A program made the position numbers and the translations under genes. 64,000 nucleotides of DNA from an uncultured Oscillospiraceae bacterium (GTDB taxonomy: Bacteria > Bacillota > Clostridia > Oscillospirales > Oscillospiraceae). Below the pieces are notes generated by a model. The model had not been told where the DNA came from, searched no databases, and saw only the letters and a list, made by a program, of their open reading frames with translations. Of the stretch, positions 18,082 to 26,948 are shown piece after piece. Positions within the stretch are counted from its first letter, which is position 1. Each line of letters opens with the position of its first letter. Location of the stretch: NCBI GenBank assembly GCA_934589155.1, contig CAKTNP010000005.1:69153-133152 (forward strand), written 5' to 3'.

Positions 18082-19236
18082 ATGAACAATGCAAAGAAAC
18101 CCGCAAAGGGAACGGAAGATGTACACACCGTGCTCCAGAACCTCATCGCAAAGGGAAGAAAGGACGGCGTTCTCCAGGCCTCCGAGCTGAATGCGGAGCT
18201 GGAAAAGCTGGATATTTCCCCGGCCAAGATTGAGGAGGTCTATGAGAAGTTCGACAATCTGGGCATCCAGATCGTGGGAGCGGACCTGGAGCTGGACGTA
18301 GACGACGGCTTGCCCCTGGACCTGGACGTGGACGGTCCCCTGGATACGGACCTGGAAAGCGTCGAGGAAGAGGAGCTGGTGGACCCTGTTGAGCTGGTGG
18401 CCGAGTATAATCTGGATGATCCCGTGCGGATGTACCTGAAGGAGATCGGTCAGGTGCGGCTGCTGTCAGCCGAGGAGGAGACGGAGCTGGCCAAGCGGGT
18501 AGCCGAGGGCGACAAGCAGGCCAAGGACCGGCTGACGGAGGCCAACCTGCGTCTGGTGGTGTCCATCGCCAAGAAATACTCCGGCCGGGGCCTGCATATC
18601 CTGGACCTGATCCAGGAGGGCAACACGGGCCTGATTCGGGCTGTGGACAAGTTTGACTATACAAAGGGAAACAAATTCTCTACATATGCCACCTGGTGGA
18701 TTCGGCAGGCCATTACCCGCGCCATTGCCGACCAGGCTCGGACCATCCGGGTGCCGGTGCATATGGTGGAGGTCATCAATAAGGCTACCCGGTGCAACCG
18801 GAAGCTGGTCCAGGAGCTGGGCCGGGAACCCACCATGGAGGAGATCGCCAAGGAGCTGAATCTGCCCGTGGAGAAGATCATCGAGGCCAACCGTACCGCC
18901 GCGGACACCTTGTCTCTGGACATCCCCGTGGGCGACGAAGAGGATACCACCATCGGCTCCTTCGTGGAGGACGACAACACCCCGGGACCCGCCGACGCCA
19001 CCTCCAACGCCCTGTTGGCCGAGGCCCTGCGGGAGATCCTGGACACCCTGACCGAGCGGGAGGCCGACGTGCTCAAAATGCGCTTCGGCATGTACGACGG
19101 CCGGACCCATACTCTGGAGGAGGTGGGCCAGATCTTCGGCGTCACCCGGGAGCGGATCCGCCAGATCGAGAACAAGGCGATTCGGAAGCTGCGCCACCCC
19201 AGCCGGGCCAAGAAGATCAAGGATTTCTACTGCTGA
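18082..19236 (+). CDS. rpoD: Housekeeping RNA polymerase sigma factor (RpoD/SigA)
   Basis: Primary sigma-70 factor that directs RNA polymerase to most promoters, including the TTGACA/TATAAT-type ones in this window. The 384-residue protein has a region 1.1-like N-terminus with an acidic linker (about 65-110), region 1.2 [12 protein letters not shown], region 2 [25 protein letters not shown] and the -10 melting aromatics in [13 protein letters not shown], region 3, and region 4 with the recognition helix [19 protein letters not shown]. It is full-length and canonical. Unusually it stands alone here, while another sigma gene occupies the classical place after dnaG (38858). Confidence 0.97.
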   Translation: MNNAKKPAKGTEDVHTVLQNLIAKGRKDGVLQASELNAELEKLDISPAKIEEVYEKFDNLGIQIVGADLELDVDDGLPLDLDVDGPLDTDLESVEEEELVDPVELVAEYNLDDPVRMYLKEIGQVRLLSAEEETELAKRVAEGDKQAKDRLTEANLRLVVSIAKKYSGRGLHILDLIQEGNTGLIRAVDKFDYTKGNKFSTYATWWIRQAITRAIADQARTIRVPVHMVEVINKATRCNRKLVQELGREPTMEEIAKELNLPVEKIIEANRTAADTLSLDIPVGDEEDTTIGSFVEDDNTPGPADATSNALLAEALREILDTLTEREADVLKMRFGMYDGRTHTLEEVGQIFGVTRERIRQIENKAIRKLRHPSRAKKIKDFYC

Positions 19237-19262
19237 AATTGTCTGGTCCCACCGAATACCCC

Positions 19263-19293
19263 AAAAGGAGACGCGATGAACGTCTCCTTTTTT
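19263..19293 (+). terminator. Terminator after rpoD
   Basis: AAAGGAGACG pairs with CGTCTCCTTT around CGATGAA, followed by a T run. Confidence 0.9.
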
Positions 19294-19376
19294 ATAGGGT
19301 ACATAAAAAAGAAAAATATAACGTCTTTCCTGGGGACGTTCCCATGAACCGGCGGCAGGCCGGAAAGGAGTAAGAA

Positions 19377-20381
19377 ATGGAATACACGGTGAAGGATTAT
19401 GAGAGCAAGCTCTCGGAACGGGAGACGCAGAAAGCAATCAAGATGATCAAGGACGAGTTCCAGGTGCGGCTGGCCAAGGCTCTGCATCTGGATCGGGTCA
19501 CGGCCCCCATTATGGTGGAGGCAGGCAAAGGCATCAACGACGACCTGAACGGCGTGGAGCGGAAGGTGGAGTTCACCATCCGGGCCATGGACGAGGCGGG
19601 AGCCGAGGTGGTCCAGTCCCTGGCCAAGTGGAAGCGGATGCAGCTGGCCCGGCTCCAGTACGGGCCCATGGAGGGCATTTATACCGACATGAACGCCATC
19701 CGCCGGGACGACAGCATGGACAATCTCCACTCCATTTTCGTGGACCAGTGGGACTGGGAAATGGTCATTGACCGGAAGAACCGGAACCGCCGGTTCCTGA
19801 AGAGCACCGTGAAGAAGATCGTGAACGTACTCTATGCCGTGGATCAGAAGCTCTGCAAGACCTATCCCCAGCTGAGCCCCGTGGTGAGCCGGGAGGTGTT
19901 CTTCATCACCGCCCAGGAGCTGGAGAATCTGTACCCCAACCTGAGCCCCAAGGAGCGGGAGAATCGCATCGTCCGGGAGCACAAGACCGTGTTTTTGATG
20001 CAGATAGGCAAAAAGCTCCACTCCGGCATCCCCCACGACGGCCGGGCCCCGGACTATGATGACTGGGGCCTGAATGGGGACATTCTGGTGTGGAACCCGG
20101 TCCTGAACTGCGCCTTTGAGATCTCCTCCATGGGCATCCGGGTGGACGAAAAGTCCCTGCCCCGGCAGCTGAAAGCGGCCCACGCCACGGACCGGATGCA
20201 GTACACCTACCACCGGAGCATTGCCGAGGGGAAGTATCCCTTGACCATCGGCGGCGGCATCGGCCAGAGCCGGATCTGTATGCTGCTGCTGGAAAAGGCC
20301 CACATCGGCGAGGTCCAGTGCGCCATCTGGCCCCAGGACATGCGGGACCGGCTGGCGGAGGAGAATATCACCCTGCTGTAA
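19377..20381 (+). CDS. asnA: Aspartate-ammonia ligase (asparagine synthetase A)
   Basis: ATP-dependent amidation of aspartate with ammonia. The 334-residue enzyme belongs to the class II tRNA-synthetase-like fold. Seen are RVTAPIMVEAGKGINDDLNG near residue 40, the central AKWKRMQLARL and GIYTDMNAIRRDD, and the C-terminal class II motif 3 GGGIGQSRICMLLL. Length and motifs are normal. The 140-bp gap after rpoD carries the rpoD terminator and a short hairpin (AACGTC/GGACGTT) but no strong promoter that I can call. A good GGAAAGGAG site precedes the ATG. Confidence 0.96.
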   Translation: MEYTVKDYESKLSERETQKAIKMIKDEFQVRLAKALHLDRVTAPIMVEAGKGINDDLNGVERKVEFTIRAMDEAGAEVVQSLAKWKRMQLARLQYGPMEGIYTDMNAIRRDDSMDNLHSIFVDQWDWEMVIDRKNRNRRFLKSTVKKIVNVLYAVDQKLCKTYPQLSPVVSREVFFITAQELENLYPNLSPKERENRIVREHKTVFLMQIGKKLHSGIPHDGRAPDYDDWGLNGDILVWNPVLNCAFEISSMGIRVDEKSLPRQLKAAHATDRMQYTYHRSIAEGKYPLTIGGGIGQSRICMLLLEKAHIGEVQCAIWPQDMRDRLAEENITLL

Positions 20382-20386
20382 CAGCT

Positions 20387-20418
20387 CCCCCCGAAGGCGC
20401 CGCCTTCGGGGGCTTCTT
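20387..20418 (+). terminator. Terminator after asnA
   Basis: CCCCCGAAGG pairs with CCTTCGGGGG around a GC loop, followed by a T-rich stretch. Confidence 0.85.
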
Positions 20419-20430
20419 ATCGGAAAGTGC

Positions 20431-20459
20431 TTGCTATTTTGGGGAAAAACGGATATAAT
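20431..20459 (+). promoter_or_regulatory. Promoter for pncB
   Basis: TTGCTA (20431-20436) and TATAAT (20454-20459) with a 17-bp spacer, 45 bp before the start. Confidence 0.75.
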
Positions 20460-20504
20460 GTTCCAAAAGCTCCGGAAAGCCGGAGACACTTTTGAGGTGG
20501 AAAC

Positions 20505-21953
20505 ATGAATACCAACGAAAAACTGAACCTGACCATGCTCTGCGATTTCTATGAGCTGACCATGGGCAACGGCTATTTTGAAAAGGGCTATAAGGACCGG
20601 ATCTGCTACTTTGACGTGTTCTTCCGCAGATGCCCGGACAACGGCGGCTTCGCCATTGCCGCTGGTCTGGAGCAGATCGTGAACTATATCCAGGACCTGC
20701 ACTTCGGCCCCGAGGATATTGCATACCTCCGGGGACGGAACCTGTTCTCCGAGGGATTCCTGCAGTACCTGGAGAACTTCAAGTTCACCGGCGACATTTG
20801 GGCCGTGCCGGAGGGCACTCCCATTTTCCCCAAGGAGCCCATTATTACCGTCCGTGCCCCTGCCATTGAGGCCCAGCTGGTGGAGACCTTCCTGCTGTTG
20901 TCTCTGAACCACCAGAGCCTCATTGCCACCAAGGCCAACCGGATCGTCCGGGCCGCCGATGGCCGGGTGGTGCTGGAGTTCGGTTCTCGCCGGGCCCAGG
21001 GCTCCGACGCTGCCATTCTGGGCGCCCGGGCTGCCTACATCGGCGGCTGCAACGGCACCGCCTGCACCATCTCCGACCAGCTCTACGGGGTCTACGCCGG
21101 CGGCACCATGGCCCACGCATGGGTGCAGATGTTCGACTCCGAGTACGAGGCGTTCAAGGCCTACTGCGAAATCTATCCCACCAACGCCACCCTGTTGGTG
21201 GACACCTACAACACCCTGAAATCCGGCGTGCCCAACGCCATCCGGGCCTTTAACGAGGTCCTGAAGCCCAAGGGCATCCGCAAGTGCGGCATCCGCCTGG
21301 ACTCCGGCGATATGGCCTATTTGACCCAGAAGGCCCGGAAGATGCTGGACGACGCGGGCTGGACCGAGTGCCAGATCTCCGCCTCCAACGCTCTGGACGA
21401 GTATCTGATCCAGGACCTGCTGCGGCAGGGGGCCAAGATCGACATGTTCGGCGTGGGCGAGCGGCTCATTACCGCCCGCAGCGAGCCCGTGTTCGGCGGC
21501 GTGTACAAGCTGGCGGCGGTGGAGGAGCCGGACGGCACCATCGTTCCCAAGATCAAGATCAGCGAGAACGTGGAGAAGATCACCAATCCCCACTTCAAGA
21601 AGCTCTACCGGTTCTACGGCAACGACACCGGCAAGGCCATTGCGGACTATCTCTGCGTCCATGACGAGTCCGTGGACGACAGCGGCCAGATGGAGATCTT
21701 CGATCCCGACGCCACCTGGAAGCGGAAGACCGTGTACAACTTCACGGCCCGGGAACTCCAGGTCCCCATCTTCAAAAACGGCGAGCTGGTGTACAAGCTG
21801 CCCTCCCTGGAGGAGATTCGGACCTACTGCGCCCAGCAGGTGGATACCCTGTGGGACGAGGTCAAGCGGTTCGACAACCCCCACACCTACTATGTGGACC
21901 TGTCCCAGAAGCTGTGGGACATCCGTTATGACCTGCTGAAAAACAACAAGTAA
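20505..21953 (+). CDS. pncB: Nicotinate phosphoribosyltransferase
   Basis: Makes nicotinate mononucleotide from nicotinate and PRPP in the NAD salvage (Preiss-Handler) route. The 482-residue protein begins LTMLCDFYELTMGNGYF, which is typical of the family. It contains VLEFGSRRAQGSDAA, and the phosphate-binding region IRLDSGDMAYL followed by FGVGERLITARSEPVFGGVYKL. Length is in the usual Firmicute range. It has its own promoter and terminator. Confidence 0.96.
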   Translation: MNTNEKLNLTMLCDFYELTMGNGYFEKGYKDRICYFDVFFRRCPDNGGFAIAAGLEQIVNYIQDLHFGPEDIAYLRGRNLFSEGFLQYLENFKFTGDIWAVPEGTPIFPKEPIITVRAPAIEAQLVETFLLLSLNHQSLIATKANRIVRAADGRVVLEFGSRRAQGSDAAILGARAAYIGGCNGTACTISDQLYGVYAGGTMAHAWVQMFDSEYEAFKAYCEIYPTNATLLVDTYNTLKSGVPNAIRAFNEVLKPKGIRKCGIRLDSGDMAYLTQKARKMLDDAGWTECQISASNALDEYLIQDLLRQGAKIDMFGVGERLITARSEPVFGGVYKLAAVEEPDGTIVPKIKISENVEKITNPHFKKLYRFYGNDTGKAIADYLCVHDESVDDSGQMEIFDPDATWKRKTVYNFTARELQVPIFKNGELVYKLPSLEEIRTYCAQQVDTLWDEVKRFDNPHTYYVDLSQKLWDIRYDLLKNNK

Positions 21954-21964
21954 GACAAAAAAGA

Positions 21965-21995
21965 CCGGCCCGGGGTCACCCGGGCCGGATTTTTC
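21965..21995 (+). terminator. Terminator after pncB
   Basis: CCGGCCCGGG and CCCGGGCCGG form a hairpin with a GTCA loop, followed by TTTTT. The ribosome site of the next gene begins immediately after it. Confidence 0.88.
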
Positions 21996-22009
21996 AAAGG
22001 AGGCATTTT

Positions 22010-22531
22010 GTGAAGCGGAAAGCCTCCGCCGGGGCCGTGGCTCTGGGCGGGACCCTGGCGGCTTTGGCCGTGGTGCTCATGCTGCTGGGCGGGATCATCC
22101 CCATCGGCACCTATTGCTGCCCCATTTTGGCGTCTCTGCTCCTGATCCCGGTGCTGGATGCCTGCGGGACCAGGCTGGCCCTTGCCTGGTATGGGGCCGT
22201 GGCCCTTCTGGCGGCCCTCCTGTGCCCGGATAAGGAGGCCGCCGCAGTGTTCGTGTTCTTCGGCTATTATCCCATCTGCAAGCCCTTTCTGGACCGGCTC
22301 CCGAGGTTGCCCCGGCGGCTGTGCAAGGGGCTGCTTTTTAACCTGTCCGTGGTGGTCATGTATGCCCTTTTGATCTTCGTCCTGGGCATGGCGGCCCTGG
22401 GAGAGGAATTCCGCCAGACGGGCACGGCCATGCTGATCCTGCTGCTGGTCCTTGGAAATGTGACCTTTGTGCTGGTGGATGTGCTGGCGGGCCGCCTGAC
22501 CCTGCTCTATCAGGCAAAGAAGAAAAAATAA
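22010..22531 (+). CDS. Small integral membrane protein of unknown function
   Basis: A 173-residue protein starting at GTG 22010, eight bases after an AAAGGAGG site. It has a short basic N-terminus, five or so hydrophobic segments (about 10-35, 35-55, 58-80, 108-133, 140-160) and a basic KKKK tail, so it is a polytopic inner-membrane protein. A FFGYYPICKPFLDRLPRLP loop lies in the middle. I recognise no enzyme or transporter motif. It follows the pncB terminator by 14 bp, so it is either read through from pncB or weakly expressed. A link to NAD precursor uptake would be pure guesswork. Confidence 0.75.
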   Translation: MKRKASAGAVALGGTLAALAVVLMLLGGIIPIGTYCCPILASLLLIPVLDACGTRLALAWYGAVALLAALLCPDKEAAAVFVFFGYYPICKPFLDRLPRLPRRLCKGLLFNLSVVVMYALLIFVLGMAALGEEFRQTGTAMLILLLVLGNVTFVLVDVLAGRLTLLYQAKKKK

Positions 22532-22596
22532 AGGCCAATCATGTGCCGGAGGATAAAAAGCCTCGCAGAGTTCTCCGCCCGTAGGCTGCGATTTCC

Positions 22597-22629
22597 CTGT
22601 CAGGAAAATCCAAAGGGCTTTCCTGACAG
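22597..22629. repeat. Perfect 11-bp inverted repeat in the convergent gap
   Basis: CTGTCAGGAAA and TTTCCTGACAG flank an 11-base loop. It lies just before the terminator, and no T run follows. The role is unknown. Confidence 0.6.
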
Positions 22630-22633
22630 CCTA

Positions 22634-22663
22634 AAAAGGCGCGGACCGTTTGGTCCGCGCCTT
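22634..22663. terminator. Bidirectional terminator between the membrane protein and the purine permease
   Basis: AAAGGCGCGGACC pairs with GGTCCGCGCCTTT around GTTT, with T runs on both strands. It serves the convergent genes on either side. Confidence 0.92.
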
Positions 22664-22685
22664 TGCTTTTATAGGGTTCCCAGGA

Positions 22686-24110
22686 TCACAGAATCAGGAA
22701 GAACTTGATCAGAAAGATCAGGGAGATCACCAGGGTCAGAACGGAGATATTCTTCCGCTTGCCGGTGAACAGGCAGATCACGCAGTAAGAAATCATGCCC
22801 AGGCCGATGCCATGGCCGATGGAGCCGGAGATGGGCATAGCCAGCAGCATCAGAGCGGCGGGCAGGCCCTGGGTGATGTCCTCAAAGTCGATCTTCTTCA
22901 GACCGCCCAGCATCAGAACGCCGACATAGATCAGAGCGGCGGAGGTAGCGGGGGCGGGGATCAGAGCGGCGATGGGGGCGATGAAGATGCAGGCCAGGAA
23001 CAGAACGGCGGTGGTCAGAGCGGTGAGGCCCGTACGGCCACCAGCCTGGACGCCGGAGGCAGACTCCACGAAGGTGGTAACGGTGGAGGTTCCGGTGAAG
23101 GCGCCGGCCACGGTGCCGATGGCGTCGGACAGCAGGGCTTCCTTCATGTGGGGCATGTTGCCCTTCTCGTCCAGCATGTTGGCACGGGAGGCGGTACCGA
23201 TCAGGGTGCCGATGGTGTCGAACATATCGATGATGCAGAAGGTGATGACCAAGGTGGTGACGGTAAACCAGCCGATCTCGCCCAGGGTCTTGAAGTCGAA
23301 CTTGAATAGAGTGGTCTTTGCCATGTCGGAGAAGGCCGGCAGGAAGGAAGCACCCTTCAGATTCTCAAAGGGATTGACGCTGAAGAAGATGGCCTCGCCA
23401 GCCCAGTAGATCACGGAACCGGCCAGGATGCCCAGCAGCACGGAGCCCTTCACATTGTGATGGGCCAGGATCACGATGACGAACAGCGCGATGAAAACGG
23501 TGACGACGCTCAGGACCATCCAGGAGTAGCCGCTGCCCATGGTGGTCTTAGCGAACTCGGGGGACAGGGAACCGAAGAAGTCCCGCATCATGTAGAAGGG
23601 ACCGCCGGTCTCGGAGTACACGCCAGCGTTGGAGCCGAAGCCGATGTTCAGGAGCATTAGGCCGATGGCAGGGGCAATGCCCAAGCGGATGCCAAGGGGA
23701 ATGGCCTCCACGATCTTCTCGCGGATGTTGAAGATGGACAGGACCAGGAACACAACGCCCTCAATGAGGATCACGCAAAGGGCGGCCTGGAAGGACTGGA
23801 GGTACGTAAGACCCGTCATACCAACGATGTTGGCCACGACGGTTGCGAAGAATGCGTTCAGGCCCATGCCGGGAGCCATGGCGAAGGGCTGATTTGCCAG
23901 GAATGCCATGCAGAGGGTGCCTACCGCGGATGCGATGCAGGTGGCCAGGAATACACCGTTCCACAGATCCTGACCCTCCGCGCCGAAGCCCGTCAGCAGG
24001 TTCGGGTTCAGGGCGATGATGTAGGCCATCGTCATGAACGTGGTGAGACCTGCCACCAGTTCCGTGCGTACGTTTGTGCCGTGTTCTTTGAGCTTGAATA
24101 GTTTTTCCAT
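22686..24110 (-). CDS. NCS2-family purine (guanine/hypoxanthine) permease, AzgA/PbuG type
   Basis: Proton-coupled uptake of purine bases through the cytoplasmic membrane. The 474-residue protein begins MEKLFKLKEHGTNVRTELVAGLTTFMTMAYI, a hallmark of this subfamily. It has the NPFAMAPGMGLNAFF-like segment, seen here as ANQPFAMAPGMGLNAFFA, and the conserved ESASGVQAGGRTGLTAL region, with about 12 to 14 membrane segments. The start at 24110 follows a GGAGAGG site; a longer reading overlaps the promoter. I looked for a purine riboswitch in the leader and saw none. Confidence 0.93.
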   Translation of the reverse strand: MEKLFKLKEHGTNVRTELVAGLTTFMTMAYIIALNPNLLTGFGAEGQDLWNGVFLATCIASAVGTLCMAFLANQPFAMAPGMGLNAFFATVVANIVGMTGLTYLQSFQAALCVILIEGVVFLVLSIFNIREKIVEAIPLGIRLGIAPAIGLMLLNIGFGSNAGVYSETGGPFYMMRDFFGSLSPEFAKTTMGSGYSWMVLSVVTVFIALFVIVILAHHNVKGSVLLGILAGSVIYWAGEAIFFSVNPFENLKGASFLPAFSDMAKTTLFKFDFKTLGEIGWFTVTTLVITFCIIDMFDTIGTLIGTASRANMLDEKGNMPHMKEALLSDAIGTVAGAFTGTSTVTTFVESASGVQAGGRTGLTALTTAVLFLACIFIAPIAALIPAPATSAALIYVGVLMLGGLKKIDFEDITQGLPAALMLLAMPISGSIGHGIGLGMISYCVICLFTGKRKNISVLTLVISLIFLIKFFLIL

Positions 24111-24162
24111 ATACACCAACCTCTCCAAATTGTGGGTCTTTCCCGAAAGAAAAACCTCTAGC

Positions 24163-24191
24163 ATTGTATCACGGACTGGTAAAAATTGCAA
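24163..24191 (-). promoter_or_regulatory. Promoter for the purine permease
   Basis: On the minus strand TTGCAA and TACAAT are 17 bp apart, leaving a leader of about 45 bases. Confidence 0.75.
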
Positions 24192-24271
24192 TGCAGAAAA
24201 GTCAATTTTTGTGGCTTTTTCGAGGATTCCTTGCTTTTGTACAAGAAAATGCAGAAAACAGCCGCTACAAG

Positions 24272-24303
24272 CAAAAAATCCGTCTGGAGAAACCCCAGAC
24301 GGA
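24272..24303 (-). terminator. Terminator after the metal ABC operon
   Basis: CCGTCTGG and CCAGACGG form a stem with a short A/C loop, and the minus strand continues with TTTTTT. Confidence 0.88.
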
Positions 24304-24311
24304 CGCTAAAG

Positions 24312-25151
24312 TTAGGCCCGGGACCTTCGGAAACAGAAGGTCACGGTGAAGAAGGCTGCCAGGTACAGGCTGATGACGGCACCTACGGAGCAGTCCAGAT
24401 AGTATCCGGTGACGAGCCCCAGAAGGCTGGCGGCCAGAGCGGCCAGCACGGAGACAGCGTGGTACTGCCGCAGGTTCCGGGATACGTTCCTGGCCCCGGC
24501 GGCGGGCAGCACCAGAAGGGAATTGATGACCATAAGGCCCACCCAGGAAATGGCCAGGGTCACCACCACGGCAATGGCGGCGGTGAACAGGGCCTGGTTT
24601 TTCTCCACGGAGATCCCCCGGGAGGAGGCCAGCTGGGGGTGGACCGAGGTCAGCACCAGCCGGTTGGACCGGAGGACCCAGAACAGCACCACCATCAGCA
24701 GGACGATAGCCAGAAGGCCGATCTCTAAGGGGGTTACGGACAGAATGTCGCCGATGAGATACCGGTTAAACTTGGTGAAGCTGCCGCCGTTCATGGTGGC
24801 GATGAAGATGCCCAGGGCCACGGCGGTGGAGGAGAACACACCGATGATGGTGTCCGAAGCCTGGCTGGTCCGCTGGCGCACATAGGTGAAGAGCAGCGCG
24901 AACACCAGGCTCAGCCCCACTGCGGCCCAGATGGGGAAGGCGAGGCCGCACAGGCAGCCGACGGCGATGCCCGTGAAGGCCGAATGGCCCAAAGCGTCGG
25001 AGAAAAAGCTCATTTTCCCTGTGACGATCATGGTGCTCATGAGACCGAAGAGGGGAGCCATGAGAAGAACGGCCAGCAGGGCGTTGCGCATAAAGTCCCA
25101 CCGCAGGGGCTCCAGGGGCAGAAGGTCGCAAATGGCATACCACAGACTCAT
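24312..25151 (-). CDS. znuB: Metal ABC transporter permease (ZnuB/MntB family)
   Basis: Channel subunit of a zinc or manganese importer. The 279-residue protein has seven to eight membrane segments and the family loop FFSDALGHSAFTGIAVGCL near residue 55, which contacts the ATPase. It also has SWVGLMVINSLLVLPAAGARN near residue 200. Its start overlaps the end of the ATPase gene by 4 bp (ATGA), so the operon reads binding protein, ATPase, permease. The name znuB is by family; manganese cannot be excluded. Confidence 0.9.
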   Translation of the reverse strand: MSLWYAICDLLPLEPLRWDFMRNALLAVLLMAPLFGLMSTMIVTGKMSFFSDALGHSAFTGIAVGCLCGLAFPIWAAVGLSLVFALLFTYVRQRTSQASDTIIGVFSSTAVALGIFIATMNGGSFTKFNRYLIGDILSVTPLEIGLLAIVLLMVVLFWVLRSNRLVLTSVHPQLASSRGISVEKNQALFTAAIAVVVTLAISWVGLMVINSLLVLPAAGARNVSRNLRQYHAVSVLAALAASLLGLVTGYYLDCSVGAVISLYLAAFFTVTFCFRRSRA

Positions 25152-25903
25152 TGTTCCCGTCCTCCTTTCAGGTGGAATACGGTGTGAAATGCCTGGGAAT
25201 CCAGAACTTCCTGGGGCGTCCCGGCGCTGAGGATTCGACCATCCAGCAGGATCACCTTGTCCATGTACTTTTCCAGCAGGGAGAAATCATGGGTGGTCAT
25301 GAGAATGGATAGATCATAGGTTCTACGCAGGCTGTCGATCATGTCCATGAGGGAACTCATGCCCTCCACATCCACACCGGACAGGGGTTCGTCCAGGATC
25401 AGCAGATTGGGCACCGGCTCCAGGGCCAGGGCCAGTAACACCCGCTGCAATTCGCCGCCGGACAGGGCGCCTACCCGCCGGTCAATGAGGTCCTGACCGT
25501 TGACCCGGGAAAGACTTTGGAGGATGCTCTTCCGCATGGCTTTGGATACCCCCAGAAAGGCGGGCCGCTTGGAGTTGCAGCAGGCGAACAGGTCCGCTAC
25601 GCTGATGGGGTCTCCAATATCAAAGGAAGGGGTCTGGGGCACATAGCCGATCCGCAGCTTGGCTCCCGGCTCCCCGGGCCGGGAGAAGGTGATTCTCCCA
25701 GTGTAGGGCAGCTGGCCTAGGATAGTGCGGATCATGGTGGATTTTCCCGCTCCGTTGGGGCCGATGAGGGCCGCCATCTGGCCGCAGTGGATGTGCAGAT
25801 TCACGTCCGTGAGGATTCGCTCCCGGCCGATGGTGACGGACAGATCTTCCACCCGCAGGCAGCAGGAGTCGCAGCAGCCGTGGTTCTTGGTGTGAGGGCT
25901 CAT
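25148..25903 (-). CDS. znuC: Metal ABC transporter ATP-binding protein (ZnuC/MntA family)
   Basis: ATPase subunit of the importer, 251 aa. Walker A is GPNGAGKSTMIR, the ABC signature is LSGGELQRVLLAL, Walker B is LLILDEPLSGVD, and the switch His is in LMTTHDFSLL. The N-terminus carries HTKNHGCCDSCCLR, a His/Cys-rich stretch that is not part of the ABC fold and could bind metal; its role is inferred. Both ends overlap neighbouring genes by 4 bp, giving tight translational coupling. Confidence 0.92.
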   Translation of the reverse strand: MSPHTKNHGCCDSCCLRVEDLSVTIGRERILTDVNLHIHCGQMAALIGPNGAGKSTMIRTILGQLPYTGRITFSRPGEPGAKLRIGYVPQTPSFDIGDPISVADLFACCNSKRPAFLGVSKAMRKSILQSLSRVNGQDLIDRRVGALSGGELQRVLLALALEPVPNLLILDEPLSGVDVEGMSSLMDMIDSLRRTYDLSILMTTHDFSLLEKYMDKVILLDGRILSAGTPQEVLDSQAFHTVFHLKGGREQ

Positions 25904-26745
25904 GACAGGGCCTCCTTTACGGCGTCGATGTTCTGACGCAGGGTGTCGAAATAGTCTCCACCCCCCAGTCCTGTAGACAGGGTGGACAGGCCGCAGCCCG
26001 TCTCCCGGGCGATGGCCTCGGCTCCGGCAGTGGATCCGTTGGTCTCCGTGAAAACCACAGGAATGTTGTGGGTTTGTACCAGAGTTGAGATCTCCGCCAG
26101 GCTCTTGGCGGAGGCCTCGCTGCCGGATTCCTCCTCGATGGAGGCCAAAATGGTCAGGTCAAAGGCCTGGGCGAAATAAGCAAAGCCGTCGTGGAAGGTG
26201 ATGAGCTCCCGGCAGGAAAGATCTTTCAGGGAATCTTCGCCATACTGCTGCAGGTCCTCCAGTCGGGCGGTCAGTGCGGTGAGATTTTCCCGGAAGGTGT
26301 CGCCGTACTGGGGATAGAGGGCGGCAAGGCCCTCCGCGGCATTTTTGGCCATGACCTCTGCGTTTTTGGGGGCCAGCCAGATGTGGGGATCCGGCTCTCC
26401 GTCCAGCTCCAAAAGGTCAACTCCCTGACTGCAGTCTACGGTGGCCTTGGCCTGGGACAGGGCGTCGGCCATGAACTCCTCCAGCCCGGCTCCCGATACG
26501 AATAGGCAGTCGGCGGAGCCGACGATCCGCATCTGGCCCACGGTGAGACTGTAATCGTGGAGACAGGACACCGGCTCCGAGATCACAAGGTCCACCTGAA
26601 TGTCCGTATTTTCACACAAGGCCTCCAGAAACTGGGCCAGGGGGGCGGTGGTGGCGGCCACGGCGGGGCCGGTATCTTGGGGGGCGGTCCCGCAGGCGGT
26701 GAGCAGCAGAGCGCACAGGGCCAGCAGGGCGATCCATTTTTTCAT
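25900..26745 (-). CDS. znuA: Metal ABC transporter substrate-binding lipoprotein (ZnuA/TroA family)
   Basis: Extracellular metal-binding lipoprotein that hands zinc or manganese to the permease. The signal peptide ends in the lipobox LLTAC, with the lipidated Cys at residue 18. Likely metal ligands are His in CLHDYSLT, His in DPHIWLAP, His in ITFHDGFAYF, and the acidic residue after VFTETNG, the usual cluster A-I pattern. The long His-rich loop of many zinc-specific proteins is absent, so the metal is not settled. First gene of the operon, with an ATAGGAG site. Confidence 0.92.
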   Translation of the reverse strand: MKKWIALLALCALLLTACGTAPQDTGPAVAATTAPLAQFLEALCENTDIQVDLVISEPVSCLHDYSLTVGQMRIVGSADCLFVSGAGLEEFMADALSQAKATVDCSQGVDLLELDGEPDPHIWLAPKNAEVMAKNAAEGLAALYPQYGDTFRENLTALTARLEDLQQYGEDSLKDLSCRELITFHDGFAYFAQAFDLTILASIEEESGSEASAKSLAEISTLVQTHNIPVVFTETNGSTAGAEAIARETGCGLSTLSTGLGGGDYFDTLRQNIDAVKEALS

Positions 26746-26780
26746 AGCGTTTTCTCCTATAAGTGGTGTTTCAAACCAAT

Positions 26781-26809
26781 ATTATAGTCCAATTCCGGAG
26801 AAAAGGCAA
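26781..26809 (-). promoter_or_regulatory. Promoter for the metal ABC operon
   Basis: On the minus strand TTGCCT and TATAAT are separated by 17 bp. I could not recognise a convincing Zur, Fur or MntR operator around it. Confidence 0.7.
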
Positions 26810-26948
26810 CGAGATCCTTTGAAATTTCCAAATTATCCGCAAAAATTCGCGGGGAAGGCGAATTTTTGCGGCCAGCGCCTATGCAGTAGGAGAGAAATGT
26901 GTTATAATAATAAAAATATGCCCATTGAGGCGGACAGAGGACGAAACT

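Noticed and set aside
19294..19376. T-box leader for asnA
   Set aside because: The gap after the rpoD terminator is too short and lacks the conserved T-box sequence.
22530..24300. Purine riboswitch for the NCS2 permease
   Set aside because: The leader between the promoter (24163) and the start (24110) is only about 45 bases and lacks the conserved riboswitch core; the hairpin at 22597 is downstream of the gene.
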